Shown here one piece after another: positions 21,966 to 33,672 of a stretch of DNA of 64,000 bases. The notes beneath the pieces are model-generated. The model searched no databases. It was not told the origin of the DNA and saw only the letters and a list, made by a program, of their open reading frames with translations. Within the stretch, counting starts at the first letter, position 1. Each line of letters starts with the position of its first letter. Source of the stretch: Neoceratodus forsteri (Eukaryota > Chordata > Ceratodontiformes > Ceratodontidae); contig CM057449.1 of NCBI GenBank assembly GCA_016271365.2, positions 1,560,684,501-1,560,748,500 of the forward strand, in the 5' to 3' direction. A program made the position numbers and the translations under genes.

Positions 21966-24900
21966 TTTTTTTTTTTTTTTTTATTTATCAAGTCTAGGAT
22001 TACAAATACCTTTGAGCCATGGCTCTTTTACAAAGGTTCCACGTCAGAGAAATACAAATTATGGGGAACATTAAGACAGGCATTACAACAATGTGGACAT
22101 TGCAAACAGAGTACAGATTAATACAGTTCAAGGGTAGCATTGTAACAAGGCAGCCAGCGGCATTTGTCAGAGAAAATAGACAACAGATAAGAAGTGCCAG
22201 AGTCATAGGGAGAGGGAAGAGGGTAGGGGGAGAAGGAATGTAGGAAGGGTGGCGAGAGGGTGAAAAGTGCAGCATTGGGTATACCAAGATGTGAGGGTAG
22301 AATCCAGTGAGGAGGGGAGGGGGGACAACTAGAGCAGAAAGGGAAGTGGAGAAACAAGGTTAAGTTGGGCAGTCACAGGAGCTGTTGGTAGTGAGATAGT
22401 CCCGGAGCCTAGTTTTAAACATACAAATAGTTGGGGCAGAGGAGATGGTTGGGCTGAGGCCATTGAACCAGAGTGGTGCTCGATAAGCAAAAGAGCGTTG
22501 TCCCTGTGATGTGTGACAGTGGGGGACTTTCAGTAGCTGTAGCGTGGATCTCCTAAGGCACCATTTGTTAATTCGGTGTTGTAACAGAGTTGAGACCCCA
22601 GAAGGTGCAAGGCCAAGGTAGATTTTTTTTGACCATGGAGCAGGTGAGAAACTTTATGCAGTTTGATGGTTGGAGCCAGCTGTCCGAGTGTACAGGTCAC
22701 ATGTGTGGGTGAGACGGTGAGCACCAGTGATGAGCCGACATGCTTTTATTTAAGGCAGTTGAGAGGCGCTCTAGGGTTGTGGTTGTGGCCGAGCCATAAA
22801 TGATGAGACCTAGTCTATTACAGAGATCAGGACTGCAACCTTCAAAGCTTCTATGGAGTGTGGTCTGTGTTTGTAGAGGAGACCAAGCCGTGTATTAGCA
22901 GCTCTAGCTACATTATCTACATGAAGTCCATAGGAGAGATTAGGGTCAAGCTGAATCCCTAAGTATTTGAAGGACACCACCTGATCTAGAGTGTTCCCCT
23001 GGGTGGTGGAGATAACCAAGTGGTGTAGCTCGTGTGGGTTATGAGAGCTGCAGAAGAGCATAGATTTGGTTTTCTTGTCATTGAGGACCAGTTTATGATT
23101 AAAAAACCATGTCTCTACAGAACTGAAACCAAGTTGAAGGTTGTGTTGAAGAGTTGCAGGATCTTTGTGAGTGGAGAATACAACAACATCATCGGCATAT
23201 AGTATGATCTGCTCAGAGCAGTGGTAAGGGAGGGAGTTTAAGAAAAGGCTAAAAAGGAGGGTTCCCAATATGGATCCCTGTGGGACACCCGAGCGAACAG
23301 GCAGGGTGTTAGAAAGAGCATCCGCAATTTTTAGTCTCTGTGACCGGTTTTCTAAGTAGCTTTTAAACCAGAGAGAAGAGTCAGGTGATAGCCCGGCATT
23401 CAGTAGTTGGTGTATTAGTAGTCCATGGTGTACTGTATCGAAGGCCTTGGAGAGGTCGACGAAAACGGCCCCTGTGAGAAGGCCGTTGTCAAGGGATTTG
23501 TGCAAAGCTCCAGTGAACTCAAGAAGGGCTGTGGTGGTGCTGTGACCTTTCCGGAAGCCGTGTTGTTGTGGACAAGGTATATTGTATTTATCCAAGTGGT
23601 CGGTAAGTTGATCAGCCACGATGCGCTCAAGTGCCTTAGAGAGTGGGGGCAGTATGGAGATAGGGCGATAATTAGAGTGAATAGTCTTGTCCCCACTTTT
23701 ATGGACGGGTGTCACGGTGGCTGTTTTCCATAGGTCCGGGAGTTTTCCACAGCTGAGAGAGAGGTTTAGGATTTTTGTTAATGGATGAATTACCTCATCG
23801 AGGGTGAGCAACAGAAGCTTAAGGTCCAAGGTGTCGCTACTAGATCTAGATTTAGAGATAGCTGCAGTAATATAGCGGCAAGCTTCATTCAGCCTTACTT
23901 TCCTGAAGTAGAAGAGGGGATGGTTAGACTGAGGGGCTGAGGTATTTGGGGAGTAGGCCCTGTTTTTGAAAAAGTCATGGGGTAGAACAGCACTAAGGTC
24001 TGAAAATGCCGTGTTAAAGATGTTTGCAATCACCTTGGGGTCAAGGGTTGAGGATCCATCAACCATTAACATGGCCGGAGAGATTTTTGGCTGCTTCCCT
24101 GAGACATCCTTGATATTGTCCCAGAAAGCACGACCATTTCCCCATGTACTGGTGAGAGCGTCTTTGTAATAGGTGGATTTCATTAGCCGTATGGCTTTTG
24201 TGCAGGCATTTCGTGCTTGTTTGTAATTTTGGATGTCCAGTTGTTTGCCAGTGGCCCTGGCAACTGCCCAGAGGTGATCCCTTAGTTTCAGCTGTGAGAG
24301 AAGAGCCGCGGTGACCCATGGGTTAGGGAGAGATTTTGTTTTGTGCCTTTTAGCAGGGGCAAAGAGGTCGCAGGCTTTGTTGAAAATTGAGATGAAGTGA
24401 TCAAGAGCCAAGTTAACATCTGTTGCTTCATAGATGGGTAGCCAGTCTTGCAGAAGCAGGTGTTGTTTGAGATGTGGAAGTTTTCCACGAGGAAGGACTC
24501 TGCTAGCGATAATTTTGGGAGGGGGCTTAAGGAATTTGTTAGACCATGCACACATGACTGGGGAGTGGTCACTGAGTGAGTCTGGTCGTACGAGAAATCC
24601 TTGTGGGGTGAGTGGTGAGGACCCAATCCAAGAGGGTACTGGTGCCAGTCTTGTAGTTAATCCTAGTAGGGGAGTTTACCATTTACGTGAGGTTAGAAGC
24701 TGAGATGGAGTCTTTATATGCACTGGCACTCGATGCTAACCAGTTTATGTTGAAATCCCCTAGTAGAATAAGTTCAGCTTCGGAAGGATGAGAGTTGATA
24801 AAGTTTAGGACATCGTTGAATCCATGTTTAGGGTCCTTGGGCGGGATGTATACGGAGACAATAGTCAGGGCTTTATGGTTGGGACCTAGGACGATTTTTA

Positions 24901-25090
24901 TTGGCAGAATCTGGGCTGAGGCACAAAGTGATGGAGTTGCTACAGGGTGCCAAGACAGGGAGTCTTTGATATAGATTACGCAACCACCGCCTTTTTTGGC
25001 TATCCGGTCCAGCCTGTGGACATTGTAGCCCTGTATTGTTACTGCCGAGTCATTTTCAGTGTTTTGACAGGTTAAAGCCTGTTTCTGATT
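21966..25090 (-). mobile_element. L2-like LINE with a long intact RT frame
   Basis: Minus strand. The T-rich start (21966-21990 on +) is the poly(A)-like 3' tail. The 3' part (22000-22810) holds the RT C-terminus in broken frames. An RT frame of 581 codons spans 22810-24555. Endonuclease remnants extend to about 25080, where homology stops at another T run (25097-25110). The copy is 5'-truncated in the endonuclease. It is a close relative of the copy at 25440-28990. Confidence 0.85.
22810..24555 (-). pseudogene. L2-like LINE ORF2: linker and reverse transcriptase, 581 aa open
   Basis: The longest open frame in the window. The N-terminal ~230 residues are the endonuclease-RT linker (CDLFAPAKRHKTKSLPNPWV, NYKQARNACTKAIRLMKSTY). 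RT motifs follow in order: KSGDKTIHSNYRPISILPPL, GFRKGHSTTTALLEF, FVDLSKAFDTVHHGLLIHQL, SGVPQGSILGTLLFSLFLNS and the catalytic box LYADDVVVFS. Then come KTKSMLFCSS and FKYLGIQLDPNLSYGLHV. Catalytic Asp (FVDLSKAFD) and YADD are intact. The RT C-terminal tail continues in other frames below 22810 and the endonuclease above 24555 is frame-broken, so the element is probably inactive though young-looking. Confidence 0.85.
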
Positions 25091-25439
25091 TGATCTTTTT
25101 TTTTTTTTGACTTTTATTACCCATTTTATAAACGCAATAAGCCACTGCAGGGCATGGGTTTACATAAGGAATGAGGCATGACAGAGGGGGGGATCATGGT
25201 ATGTTAACGTACCGAGTGGTGGTTTGGAGCATCTTCCAATGCAAGGTACATTAACATAGCATAATCTGCCCAATGGAATTGCCTTATTCCACTTATAAGA
25301 TGTTTAGTAATGTTAGTTTTTTTTAGCAGTGTACCAGTGTTGTTATTTCATGCTGTATCTTTAAATGGCTGCTGCCATGTTACCTCATTCAGGGGCACTG
25401 CTGGGCAGTTGAGATTCAAACAGGCAGAGTTTGACCTGT
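25091..25439. other. Short insertion between two L2-like LINEs
   Basis: About 350 bp begins with a T run and CTTTTATTACCCATTTTATA, which looks like the reversed poly(A) end of another retroposed sequence, perhaps a SINE or LINE tail on the minus strand. No coding content. An internal GTATGTTAACGTACC is a short palindrome. Confidence 0.35.
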
Positions 25440-25757
25440 CCTTTGTTTATTTTATTTTTTTTATTTAATTCATAAATCGGATTTACAACCTTTGAGTCAC
25501 AGACTCATTTACAAAAGCACCTCGTCAGAGGGAGGGGAACAACAAATAGTGCAGCGAGACAGTGTGGAACAATACAGGTGCAGTACATACATTATACATA
25601 GCATAAGACATGGGTATTTTACAAAGTAAATTATACATAGCATAAAGCATAGGTAGTTTACCATAGTACAGAGCAGACAACACTGTTAGAACCTGGTAGG
25701 TCCTGCAGGTAATCTCCAGTGGGGCAGGCTATCGAGCCTGGAGAACAGCGGCAGGCC

Positions 25758-27353
25758 TTACCATAGGCACGTACACTTCCGAGTGCCAAGTAGGTGATTG
25801 CATAGGGCAGCTTTGAACTGACCAATTTTAGGGGTGTTTGAAATGTGCTTGGGGAGGGAGTTGTACCAGGACGGTGCTCTGTAATAAAAGGACCTCTGGG
25901 CAAGGGAGGTCCTGGCTCTAGGCACCTGGAAGGTGGCCTTGCAGGCGGCACGGGTGGCGGTTGAGTGGAAGCAGGCTGGAGTTGAGCAGTGACACCAGGG
26001 GGACACAGTCCAAGAAGAGTCTTTTTTGCTAGTATACCAGCGTGATATTGCAGACGTTCTTCCAGATTGAGTATGTTCGTGGGGGCATAGAGCTGGCATG
26101 TGTGGGTTCCGCTTGGGGCACCGGCCAGGATTTGTTGATGGAGGTCTGGACTTTGGTGAGGGTAGTGGGGCCAGCGGCTGCGTATATGGGGAGGCCATAG
26201 TCAACTAGTGACAGGATGGAGGAAGTGATGGCCAGCCGTAGGGCGAAGCCAGGGAGGCAGTCTTTGTGACGATAGAGGAGCCCCAATCCGGTGTTCATGG
26301 CAGAGGATAGGGCACTGATATGGGTATGGAAGGAGAAGGCCGAATCAAAGGTGATGCCCAGATATTTGTAAGTTGACACCTGCTCAAGGGGATGGAGGGT
26401 GTTGGGAAGTATGGAGAGGGGGGCATTTTTGGAGCTACTTTGGTGGTGTGTGAAGATCATTGACTTTGTTTTCTTGAGATTCAGGACCAGGCGGTGGTCG
26501 AGGAACCATTTTTCAGCTTGACTGAAGGAGGTTTGTAGGCTGTTCTGGAGAGTGGCTGGATTGGGGTGCGAGGAGAGCAGTACAGCATCATCTGCATATA
26601 ATAGCAGCTTTCCTGAACACGAGCTGGGAAGGGTGTTCAGGAAGAGACTGAATAATGTGGGGCCCAGAATGGAGCCTTGAGGGACTCCCGAGAGGACAGG
26701 CAGGGCCGAGGATAGGCAACCAGTTAGCTTGACGCTGCTGGATCTCACCATTAAGGTAGCTGGAGAACCAGGCTATCGGGCCAGATGACAGCCCTACTTT
26801 ACAGAGGGTGTCAAGCAATAGTGGGTGGTTCACAGTGTCAAAGGCCTTGGACAGGTCAATGAATACTGCCCCAGCCAATTCCCCGACATCTAGAGCAGAG
26901 TGTATATGGTGGGAGAATTCCAGAAGAGCTGTGGTGGTGCTGTGACCTGGGCGGAAGCCATGTTGTTCAGGGCACAGAATGTTGTGGCTGGATAGATAAG
27001 TTACGAGTTGTGTGGATACTATTTTTTCGAGCGCTTTGGGGGAGGATGGAGATGGGTCTGTAGTTATTTGGTACAGTACGGTCTCCAGTCTTATGTATAG
27101 GGATGATTTCGGCCTGTTTCCATGCCTTCGGGAATTGGCCGAGACACAGGAATCGATTGAGGAGGTCAATGAGGGGGACTAGCATGACATCCAATGTTAG
27201 GCGGAGTATCCAGGAGTCGAGGGGGTCCTCACTCGGGTTGCGGGAAGAAAGAGCGTTTTGGAGGATTGGCTTCGCATCCTGTGGGGAGATGGTCCTAAAG
27301 AGAAGTGGGGGCGAGCAATAGCTGGGTTGTCGTGACACCGGGTATGGGGTCAA
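25758..27353 (-). pseudogene. L2-like reverse transcriptase, frameshifted
   Basis: Reading down the minus strand: IPIHKTGDRTVPNNYRPISI, then GFRPGHSTTTALLEFSHHIH and FIDLSKAFDTVNHPLLLDTL, then SGVPQGSILGPTLFSLFLNT and LLYADDAVLLSSHPNP. After that come KTKSMIF, YKYLGITFDSAFSFHTHISA and LVDYGLPIYAAAGPTTL, followed by a tail frame with RAPSWYNSLPKHI. Catalytic aspartates are present, but the motifs sit in four frames, so the ORF is broken by indels. Confidence 0.8.
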
Positions 27354-27842
27354 AGAAGTGGGCCGAGAACTGAGCTTAGATCAGTGAAGGTTTCGCTGAG
27401 GCAGTTGGCAAACGGGAAGGGTCCGCGTACAGCCATTTATGATCATCTGAGAGGGAGGGTGGAGCAGGTCATCCCGCTTAACTCCTTCACGTTATTCCAG
27501 AAGGTGCGGCATTGCCCCAAGTGGATGTCAAGGTGGATTGGTAGTGGCTGGCTTTGGCTTTTCTTATGGCCCAGGTGCACTGGTTGCGAAGCTGCATTAT
27601 AGGCCTGCCTGTCAGCTAGTTTGCCAGTATTGACAGCAATGTGCCATAGACTATCACGCTGTTTCAGCTGTTGGATCAGGGGTGGTTATCCAGGCAGCTG
27701 CGTGCCTCTTGGCACGGGGGCAGGTGACAGGGGCAAAACATCACAGGCCTTGCAGAAGGCATTGGTGAGGAAAGCAAAGAGGCTGACGTCCTATGTCCGT
27801 TGCAAGGGAGATTGGGGACCAATCAAGTTGTGCAAGGTGACG

Positions 27843-28440
27843 CTAAGTTTCATGAGACCTCGGGGGTAAGACAGCGACAGGGGTGGCATGCCGATAGTTT
27901 TGATCATGGGGTGGACCAGTGGCAAGAATTGGTGAGTGGTCACTGAGGGAGTTGGGTAATACATTAATATCCTTTATTTTGTGAGGGCGGTTGGAGAGCA
28001 CAATGTCAAGCAGCGTGCTAGTCCCACTAGATTGGTTGAGTCTGGTGGGTTGAGTCACTAGTTGGGATAGATCAAGGGCTGTGAAGGTATCTTTGATTTG
28101 TGCTGAGCCAGTTGATGTTGAGATCACCCACTATGAGTTGTTCTGCCTTGTGAGGCAGGGAAGTGAGGTACTCAGTGAGGGAGTGGATAGCTTGGTTTTG
28201 TTCATGTGGGGGTACATATGTCGTTGTGAAGTAAAGCGGGCCACGGCCTGGGTCAGGGGAGATTTTTAGGGTGATAGCTTGGGCCCCATGATCGAGCTTT
28301 GGGGTACGCGAGGCATGACCCAGGAGGGAGTTCCTCAGGTAGACAGCGCAGCCCCCCCACGCTACTCCACACGATCTTCTCTGAAGAGGGAGAAACCAGG
28401 GAGGGAGACCGTCGAGTCCGGGGTCACTGGTGAGAGCCAA
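27843..28440 (-). pseudogene. L2-like APE endonuclease, frameshifted
   Basis: The frame 28440-28072 has CAVYLRNSLLGHASR and ends with LIVGDLNINWLSTNQ, the conserved GDxN box of APE endonucleases. The next frame (28127-27843) continues with LVTQPTRLNQSSGTSTLLDI, VLSNRP and NSLSDHSPILA, where SDH contains the catalytic histidine. One frameshift near 28100 separates them. Family knowledge: this enzyme nicks the target DNA to prime reverse transcription. Confidence 0.78.
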
Positions 28441-28467
28441 GTTTCCACAATGGCAAGGACGTCGGGC

Positions 28468-28902
28468 TTATGTTGGGAGGCCCAGCACTGAAGTGCAGCA
28501 GTCTTTTTTAGGCAGACTGCAGATATTCATGCAGGCAATGTGGAGGCCATGCCCTGTGGAGGGCAGTGTACCGGGTCCTGGGCCAGGGTTGGGGTGGACA
28601 TTACCAGAGAGCAGGAGGAGTAAGATGGTGAGCCGGAGTAAGGGACTGCAGCTGTGACGGTGGTGATGTCTGGGCGGTCGGGAGGGTTTGCGAGGGGTAT
28701 TGCAAGGGATGGGCAGGGAGCTAAGGGTGGGCAGGGCTAGCGCAGGGGGATGCAACCAGCTATTATGGGCTGTGCAGGGTATGGGTGCCGGAGGGGAGTG
28801 AGAGGAGGCAGTTGGGCGAGCCAGTGTGTGTTGGGTGCTGGTGGAGAAAGGGAGGTAGAGGGAGGGGTTAGTGGGAATGGGAGGTGGACAAGAGGCTAGC
28901 AT
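28468..28902 (-). pseudogene. L2-like LINE N-terminal leader with a 2A-like motif
   Basis: A 144-codon open frame. It is a Pro/Ser/Thr-rich leader, then a hydrophobic LLLLLSGNVHPNPGP (28579-28623), then a start resembling the endonuclease (HIACMNICSLPKK). The NPGP ending preceded by a Leu-rich stretch matches the 2A/2A-like ribosome-skipping oligopeptide known at the N-terminus of some APE LINEs. The usual D-x-E before it is here N-V-H, so activity is uncertain. The hydrophobic run could alternatively act as a signal-like segment. Confidence 0.65.
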
Positions 28903-28990
28903 AAGAACATATGTCTCAGTGTCACAGAGATTTAGAACTGTGTTTTTTTTTTTTTTGTAGCAGTGTTGGGGTGAAGAGGAGTAGTATGAA

Positions 28991-30254
28991 TAATCTAATA
29001 CCTAAAGGAGCCATTATGTTATGTTGCTGTTTGAGAGATAGGAGGGCTTAGAAGAGCAGGATCCCTCTCGTGTTCAGCCAGTATAACCTGCAGATGGTAA
29101 AGTGGGCTGATTGGTTCAGCAGCCTCACGTGGTACTGGCTATAAAGTGGAGAGCCGACCAAGGGTGGTGGTGGGGGCGGTGGGGAGCCGGCACACAGTGC
29201 CGGCGGGGTTAAACTGGGAGCTTCAGTATCCCTGTACTCCGCGGTCTGCAGTACCTGTGGTCTGGGGGGGGTGCGAGCAATCCGATCCCTGTATGTGGGC
29301 TGCTGCTGCTGGGGAGGGCAATCTCCTTCCTGTGCCCTCACGACCCACCGAAAGAATCTGGGTAGAGAGAAGGGATTAAGTACTGATTTTGAGGAGGCGG
29401 GCCAGGTAAGACAAAAACACATACAATTTATTCAATGGTTTTTTTTTCCCTCATGCAGTTGCAACCCCAGGTTTTGTCACCGCATGCCTTTAGTAACAGC
29501 AATCAGTGATCCTACACTATCAGCAGTCGCGACTTAAGATTTAAATAAGGTATGTAGTAGTTTATTAGCTCTTAGAGCAGTATTTGCAGAGGTTTTTTTT
29601 CTAATGGTTTAGTGATGCCTGTGTGCATGTTCCTGTTGTGTAGAATCATAGTTTTAAAATATATGTATTTTTTTTTTTAGGTGTTTAAAATGTTTTTCTT
29701 GTATGAGTAGCACTGAGACCTTTGGGGTTCGGATTTGTGAGAAGGAAGCACTGTATGTGTTTTACAAATTGTTGGATTGATTTCCCTTACAGTTTGCTAT
29801 TGTTGAGCAATGTTGCTGTTTTTTGTTTTAATGTGCATGATTTGTTTTTGATGTTGTGATGTGTTTGATTTGCATTGTGTCAGAATTAACCAGACACCAT
29901 TGTTTAAGGAGAATTAATGTACTTCCTGAGTGGTTAAAGGCAGTTGGGCTTTGGGCTTGTGCCTCACAGCACACCTGGAGTATACATTAATTCTCCATAA
30001 ACCTGTGCCCTGTCGTGGGTTATTCCTTACTTCCAGTGTGTGGCTGTTGTGAATTATTGTCTCATGAGATAGTTTGCACTTCCTAAATAATTTGGCATGC
30101 ATTTATTAAAAAAAAAAAGCATGTGGAGCAAAATAAATTATGTTTATTGCAGTGCTGGGTCTGGTGGCACTTTTAGAAGGTATGTGATAATGGGAGCCAG
30201 CTGCCGGAAAGCATTGCTGGTCACCTTTACTTTAAAAAGTGTTCTGTTTAGGCC
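28991..30254. other. Unassigned sequence, includes one hairpin
   Basis: GC-rich at 29100-29400 (perhaps the 5' region of the LINE to its left), then AT-rich with many T runs. A 100-bp palindrome at 29902-30001 is listed separately. No gene evidence. Confidence 0.35.
29902..30001. repeat. 100-bp hairpin with ~22-bp arms
   Basis: GTTTAAGGAGAATTAATGTA on the left pairs with TACATTAATTCTCCATAAAC on the right. The loop is about 55 bp and contains a second small palindrome (GTGCCTCACAGCAC). Possibly a tiny MITE. Confidence 0.65.
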
Positions 30255-30575
30255 ATCCTGGTGGCGCTGAGAATTAGGGCTGGACCCCACACTCCCGCTA
30301 TGCTGGTGACCGGTTGAGGGAACAACCTCGGGTGGAATCGGTGCTGGCACGGGGGGGTGGGAGGGCGAGATTAGTGTGCCGTTGTGCTGCTCTCCTCTCC
30401 CATGGGGTGGTGGAGGTGGGTTGTCGACCCCCTGTAGTCCCAGCCCCACGGGTGGAGGTCCAGGTAGGGAGAGTAACGTCGTGGGCAGGGCAGCAATGCC
30501 GGTGGGAAGAAGGGCCAAGCTGGCTTTTAGGTGTGCATGCGCGCCCACGCACACATACGGCCGTGCAGTCAGCTC
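30255..30575 (-). repeat. GC-rich ~300-bp repeat, copy 2
   Basis: Contains CTGGTGGCGCTGAGAATTAG, CCACAC and GGTGACCGGTTGAGGGAAC, aligned to copy 1. It is more diverged than the other copies. The edge reads TAGGCCATC before the core. Confidence 0.55.
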
Positions 30576-31544
30576 CTGGGGGTACGGGAGAAACCCAAGA
30601 AAAGCTAAATAAAAAAGTTCTGTTTATGCCTTGTGTTGTCTGCACCTGGGTGTCTTTTTGTTTATAAAAGATTTTAAATTGTGATATTAAATTCTGGGTG
30701 TTCCTGTGTAGTTCTGTTGGAAGTGGTGTCATTTAAGTTTAAAGTGGTAGTCTGGTGGGCCTGTGTGTTGCCATCCGAGAAAGCAGTATGCAGCTGTTAA
30801 AATTGCGGTTTGGTGGTGTTTTCTTCTTCATTGTGAGGGAGTGAGGTTTGAATTGTTGAACTGCCATGGTTTGGTGGTACTACCCATAGTTGTTAAACAA
30901 TGAGATTTATGTGCAGCTAAGAAGTCCAAACTGTGCAGGTGAAGTTTTTTTTTTTTGGTTAGGAAACCACCAGTTGCACAGTGCACAACTTGAGTGTACT
31001 TTAGATGTGAGTTATAGTGGGAGGCACATAGATTGAAGATGCTGTTTTGAGCAACCTCTGTTTACGTTTTGCTGGAGGAGGCAACTAAGTGTGAAAAAAG
31101 AAGAGTGGTCAGTGAAAGAGGGAGGAGCAGTTTTGTGTAGTGTACTGTTTTAGAAAGAAAACTGGAGACTGGGGGACTGTAAGGGGCATTGCGATTGGGA
31201 GGTGCGTGGGTTGAGTAACTAGCAGCAGCTAGAAATAGGAGGACATTTCTGGAATGCATTGATGTTTTGGTGCACTGTGTCCTTAGTGCTGGAGGAAGTG
31301 TAAAGTCATTGTGTTTTTTTTTTTTTTTGGTCCGCTGCAGCGTCAGTTGTCAGCCCAGTCACGGCCCCTGCCACCCTCACTCTCACATTAGCTGTCCTCC
31401 CTGCCCCCTGGCTTGCCACCGGCCAAGGTGTCACAGACACGGGTCTGGAATGGTTGTCAGCCTGAGAGCGATGAGGGACAGTGAGGTGGCTTCATGTAGG
31501 CGCTGCGGCGGGGATTTTTCCTGCTTAAGCTCCTTCTGGAGCTG
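30576..31544. other. Unassigned sequence
   Basis: AT-rich with T runs at 30945 and 31315. I see nothing I can support. Confidence 0.4.
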
Positions 31545-31845
31545 GATGTGTGCAATGATGCCGGCCAAAGTGGCCCGCGTACGCTTCCGTGCGCTTCCCT
31601 CAAGATGTCTGCACCAGACTCCCCACGTACGCGTGTCGTATAACTGCTTCCCAGCCTCCGCTGGGGGCACTCAGTGCCGGTGCCATGATCGCCACCCTCC
31701 CCAGGGAAGGAGCAGTCCTCTGGATGCTCCATCGCTCCCTGCTCCTGCCGACCCCCAGCGGCCCACGTCCGCTCCTGAACATGGGTCGCTGGCGTGGCGT
31801 CCAGCGCCTCAACCCTCAGCACCACCAGGCCGGCTGTCATTGGTT
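31545..31845 (+). repeat. GC-rich ~300-bp repeat, copy 3 (opposite orientation)
   Basis: Ends with GGGTCGCTGGCGTGGCGTCC, AGCGCCTCAACCCTCAGC and CACCAGGCCGG, the reverse complement of the core in copies 1, 2 and 4. The other edge includes GTGCAATGATGCCGGCC, matching the CATTGCAC box. CpG-rich. Confidence 0.65.
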
Positions 31846-31903
31846 TTTACTCCTGAAGCCCATGGCTTTAGAACCCTCTCTGCCTAATAGGGTGCAGGAA
31901 ATG

Positions 31904-31916
31904 TCCTACTCATTTT
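31904..31916. repeat. Target-site duplication, left copy, of the L1-type LINE
   Basis: TCCTACTCATTTT here and TCCCACTCATTTT at 38255-38267 differ at one base of 13. They bracket the minus-strand LINE exactly at its A-tail and its 5' end. Confidence 0.85.
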
Positions 31917-32292
31917 TTTTTTTTGAAATTCAACTTCTTTATTAGTTTATAAAATAACAGGAAGTAAGAGTCCAGATAATAGTGAAACAGGACAAAAACA
32001 TCCCCCAAAAAAACATTGATGGAAAAGAAAAGGACACCAGGATATTATTGGCACAAATAAACCATAACAGAGAAATGCATACAGCTATACCCAACCCCCC
32101 ACTCCCCTCCACACTCTCTTCCCCCCACCCCTGGGATGTGCCTTTCTTAGTTTTAAAAACCAGCATAGTAAGAAGATGACAGGATGTGTAGTGATCTAGC
32201 AGTACCAAGCAACAGAAAAAGAAGAATAAAAGGAAGAAAGTAAATAATAAAAACCCAACCCGAAATAGTCAGAGGTAAGCAATACAAAGATC

Positions 32293-33660
32293 TTAATTCA
32301 AATATAGTGCATACAGTTTATCCCATTTCAAGTTGAAAGAAGCCATACAGTTCCTGGAGCTGGCTATTAACTTCTCCGTATTTAAACAAAGAGACAGTTC
32401 CTTAATCCACTCAGCATATGGTATGACCAACTGATCCATCCAGTGTTTTAAAACCAGCCTCTTAACTACTATGGAGATTAAAGCCATATGAAATCTGCGC
32501 TCCCGAAGTTTAATATTGAAAAACATACCTAGGATACATATTTCTATAGTGAATAGTTCACCCAAACCCAAAAGTGGGTCCAGCTTGGTCTGAATTGTAT
32601 TCCATAAAGGAGCCACTTTGTCACAGTGCCAGAGAACATGTATTAGGCTCCCTTCAGCAGCCCCACACCTTGTACAAATATTTGAGGATACTCTACCTAT
32701 CTTGGCTAACTTAACCGGTGTGTAATAGAGATTATTTAAAATATGATATTGAATTAACTTATGTCTATCTTGAGTAAAATATCTGTGCAGGTCCACCCAA
32801 ATCTGCTTCCAGATCGGAGGGCAGTCTGGTAGAAAAGGTATCCAGATTTTAGCCCCAGTAAGGGCATTAGGGTATTTAATCTCCAATAAAAGGGAGTAAA
32901 TCTTAGAGATTCCATGGGGTTTATTTGCATATTCATGTATCTGGTCTAGGAAGGGCCTAACCTGCGATGGCCTAAACGTAGTCCCAAAGGTGGAAACTAT
33001 AAGGTGTCTCAACTGAAACACTGTAAATGTATGTTTCTGAGGGATGTTCAGTTTATCACTTATATCAGTTGATGAAAGGAGAGAGTCCTGGGAGAACAGG
33101 CTTTCTACAGGGGAATCCTGTAGCTGGGGAAACCAGTCTGGGAGGCGGAACACCCCTATTTTAATGTTAGGGTTAGAAATGAGAGGTTGCCATATCCTTT
33201 TTTGAAGAAATGTTAAATAAATTCCATCACTGAGTCAAAACTTTTATGGAGACCCCTACAACCAAACTTTGTAAAAAAGGAGGTAACGCAGAGGTGGCAT
33301 AATAAAAAAAACTCTAGGTGAATAGAGACTATATGTATCTAACAGCTTTCTCTCTAACTGTAGCCAGGTGGGCAGATATGAATCAGGCCCAACTTCAAAC
33401 CATCTCCCCATTTTGGACAGGTGGCTCGCCCAGTAATATAACATAAAACTGGGGAGGCGGAGTCCACCTTTCTCCTTGGGTAAATTAAGTTTGAGAAGGG
33501 CCCGTCTGGGATGTTTGCCTTGCCAAATAAATTTAGAAAAGGCAGAATGAAGCTGCTGAAAATAAGATGTTGGGAGCCAAATGTTCAGTAAGTTTAAAGG
33601 GTAAAAAATACGGGGCAGAACATTCATTTTTATGATACTGATTCGACCCCATAGGGACAT
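32293..33660 (-). pseudogene. L1-type ORF2 C-terminal region
   Basis: Two frames (33660-33256 and 33153-32293) hold the part after the RT: SLWGRISIIKMNVLPRIFYP, FIWQGKHPRRALLKLNLPKE, KGGLRLPSFMLYYWASHLSK. A 286-codon frame follows with RCGAAEGSLIHVLWHCDKVA, a Cys/His stretch (C-x2-C and H-x3-H/C spacing, ending at WHCDKV) like the L1 C-terminal CCHC motif. It ends at an in-frame stop before the poly(A) tail. Around 100 bp between the two frames is disturbed. Confidence 0.82.
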
Positions 33661-33672
33661 TGGAAGAGTGGC

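Larger units (their letters stand above)
25440..28990 (-). mobile_element. Near full-length L2-like LINE with a 2A-like motif
   Basis: Minus strand. The 3' tail is at 25440-25500 and resembles the tail at 21966. RT fragments lie in several frames: 27353-26967, 27169-26588, 26751-26029, and a C-terminus at 26204-25758. The endonuclease lies at 28440-27843 and the N-terminal leader at 28902-28468. The order matches a whole single-ORF LINE. Frameshifts are frequent (at least five), so it is dead. The leader carries a VHPNPGP motif. Confidence 0.85.

Noticed and set aside
31267..31887. 206-codon + strand open frame as a gene
   Set aside because: It covers the GC-rich repeat copy 3 and its flank, with no domain. 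The same frame style appears in the other repeat copies.
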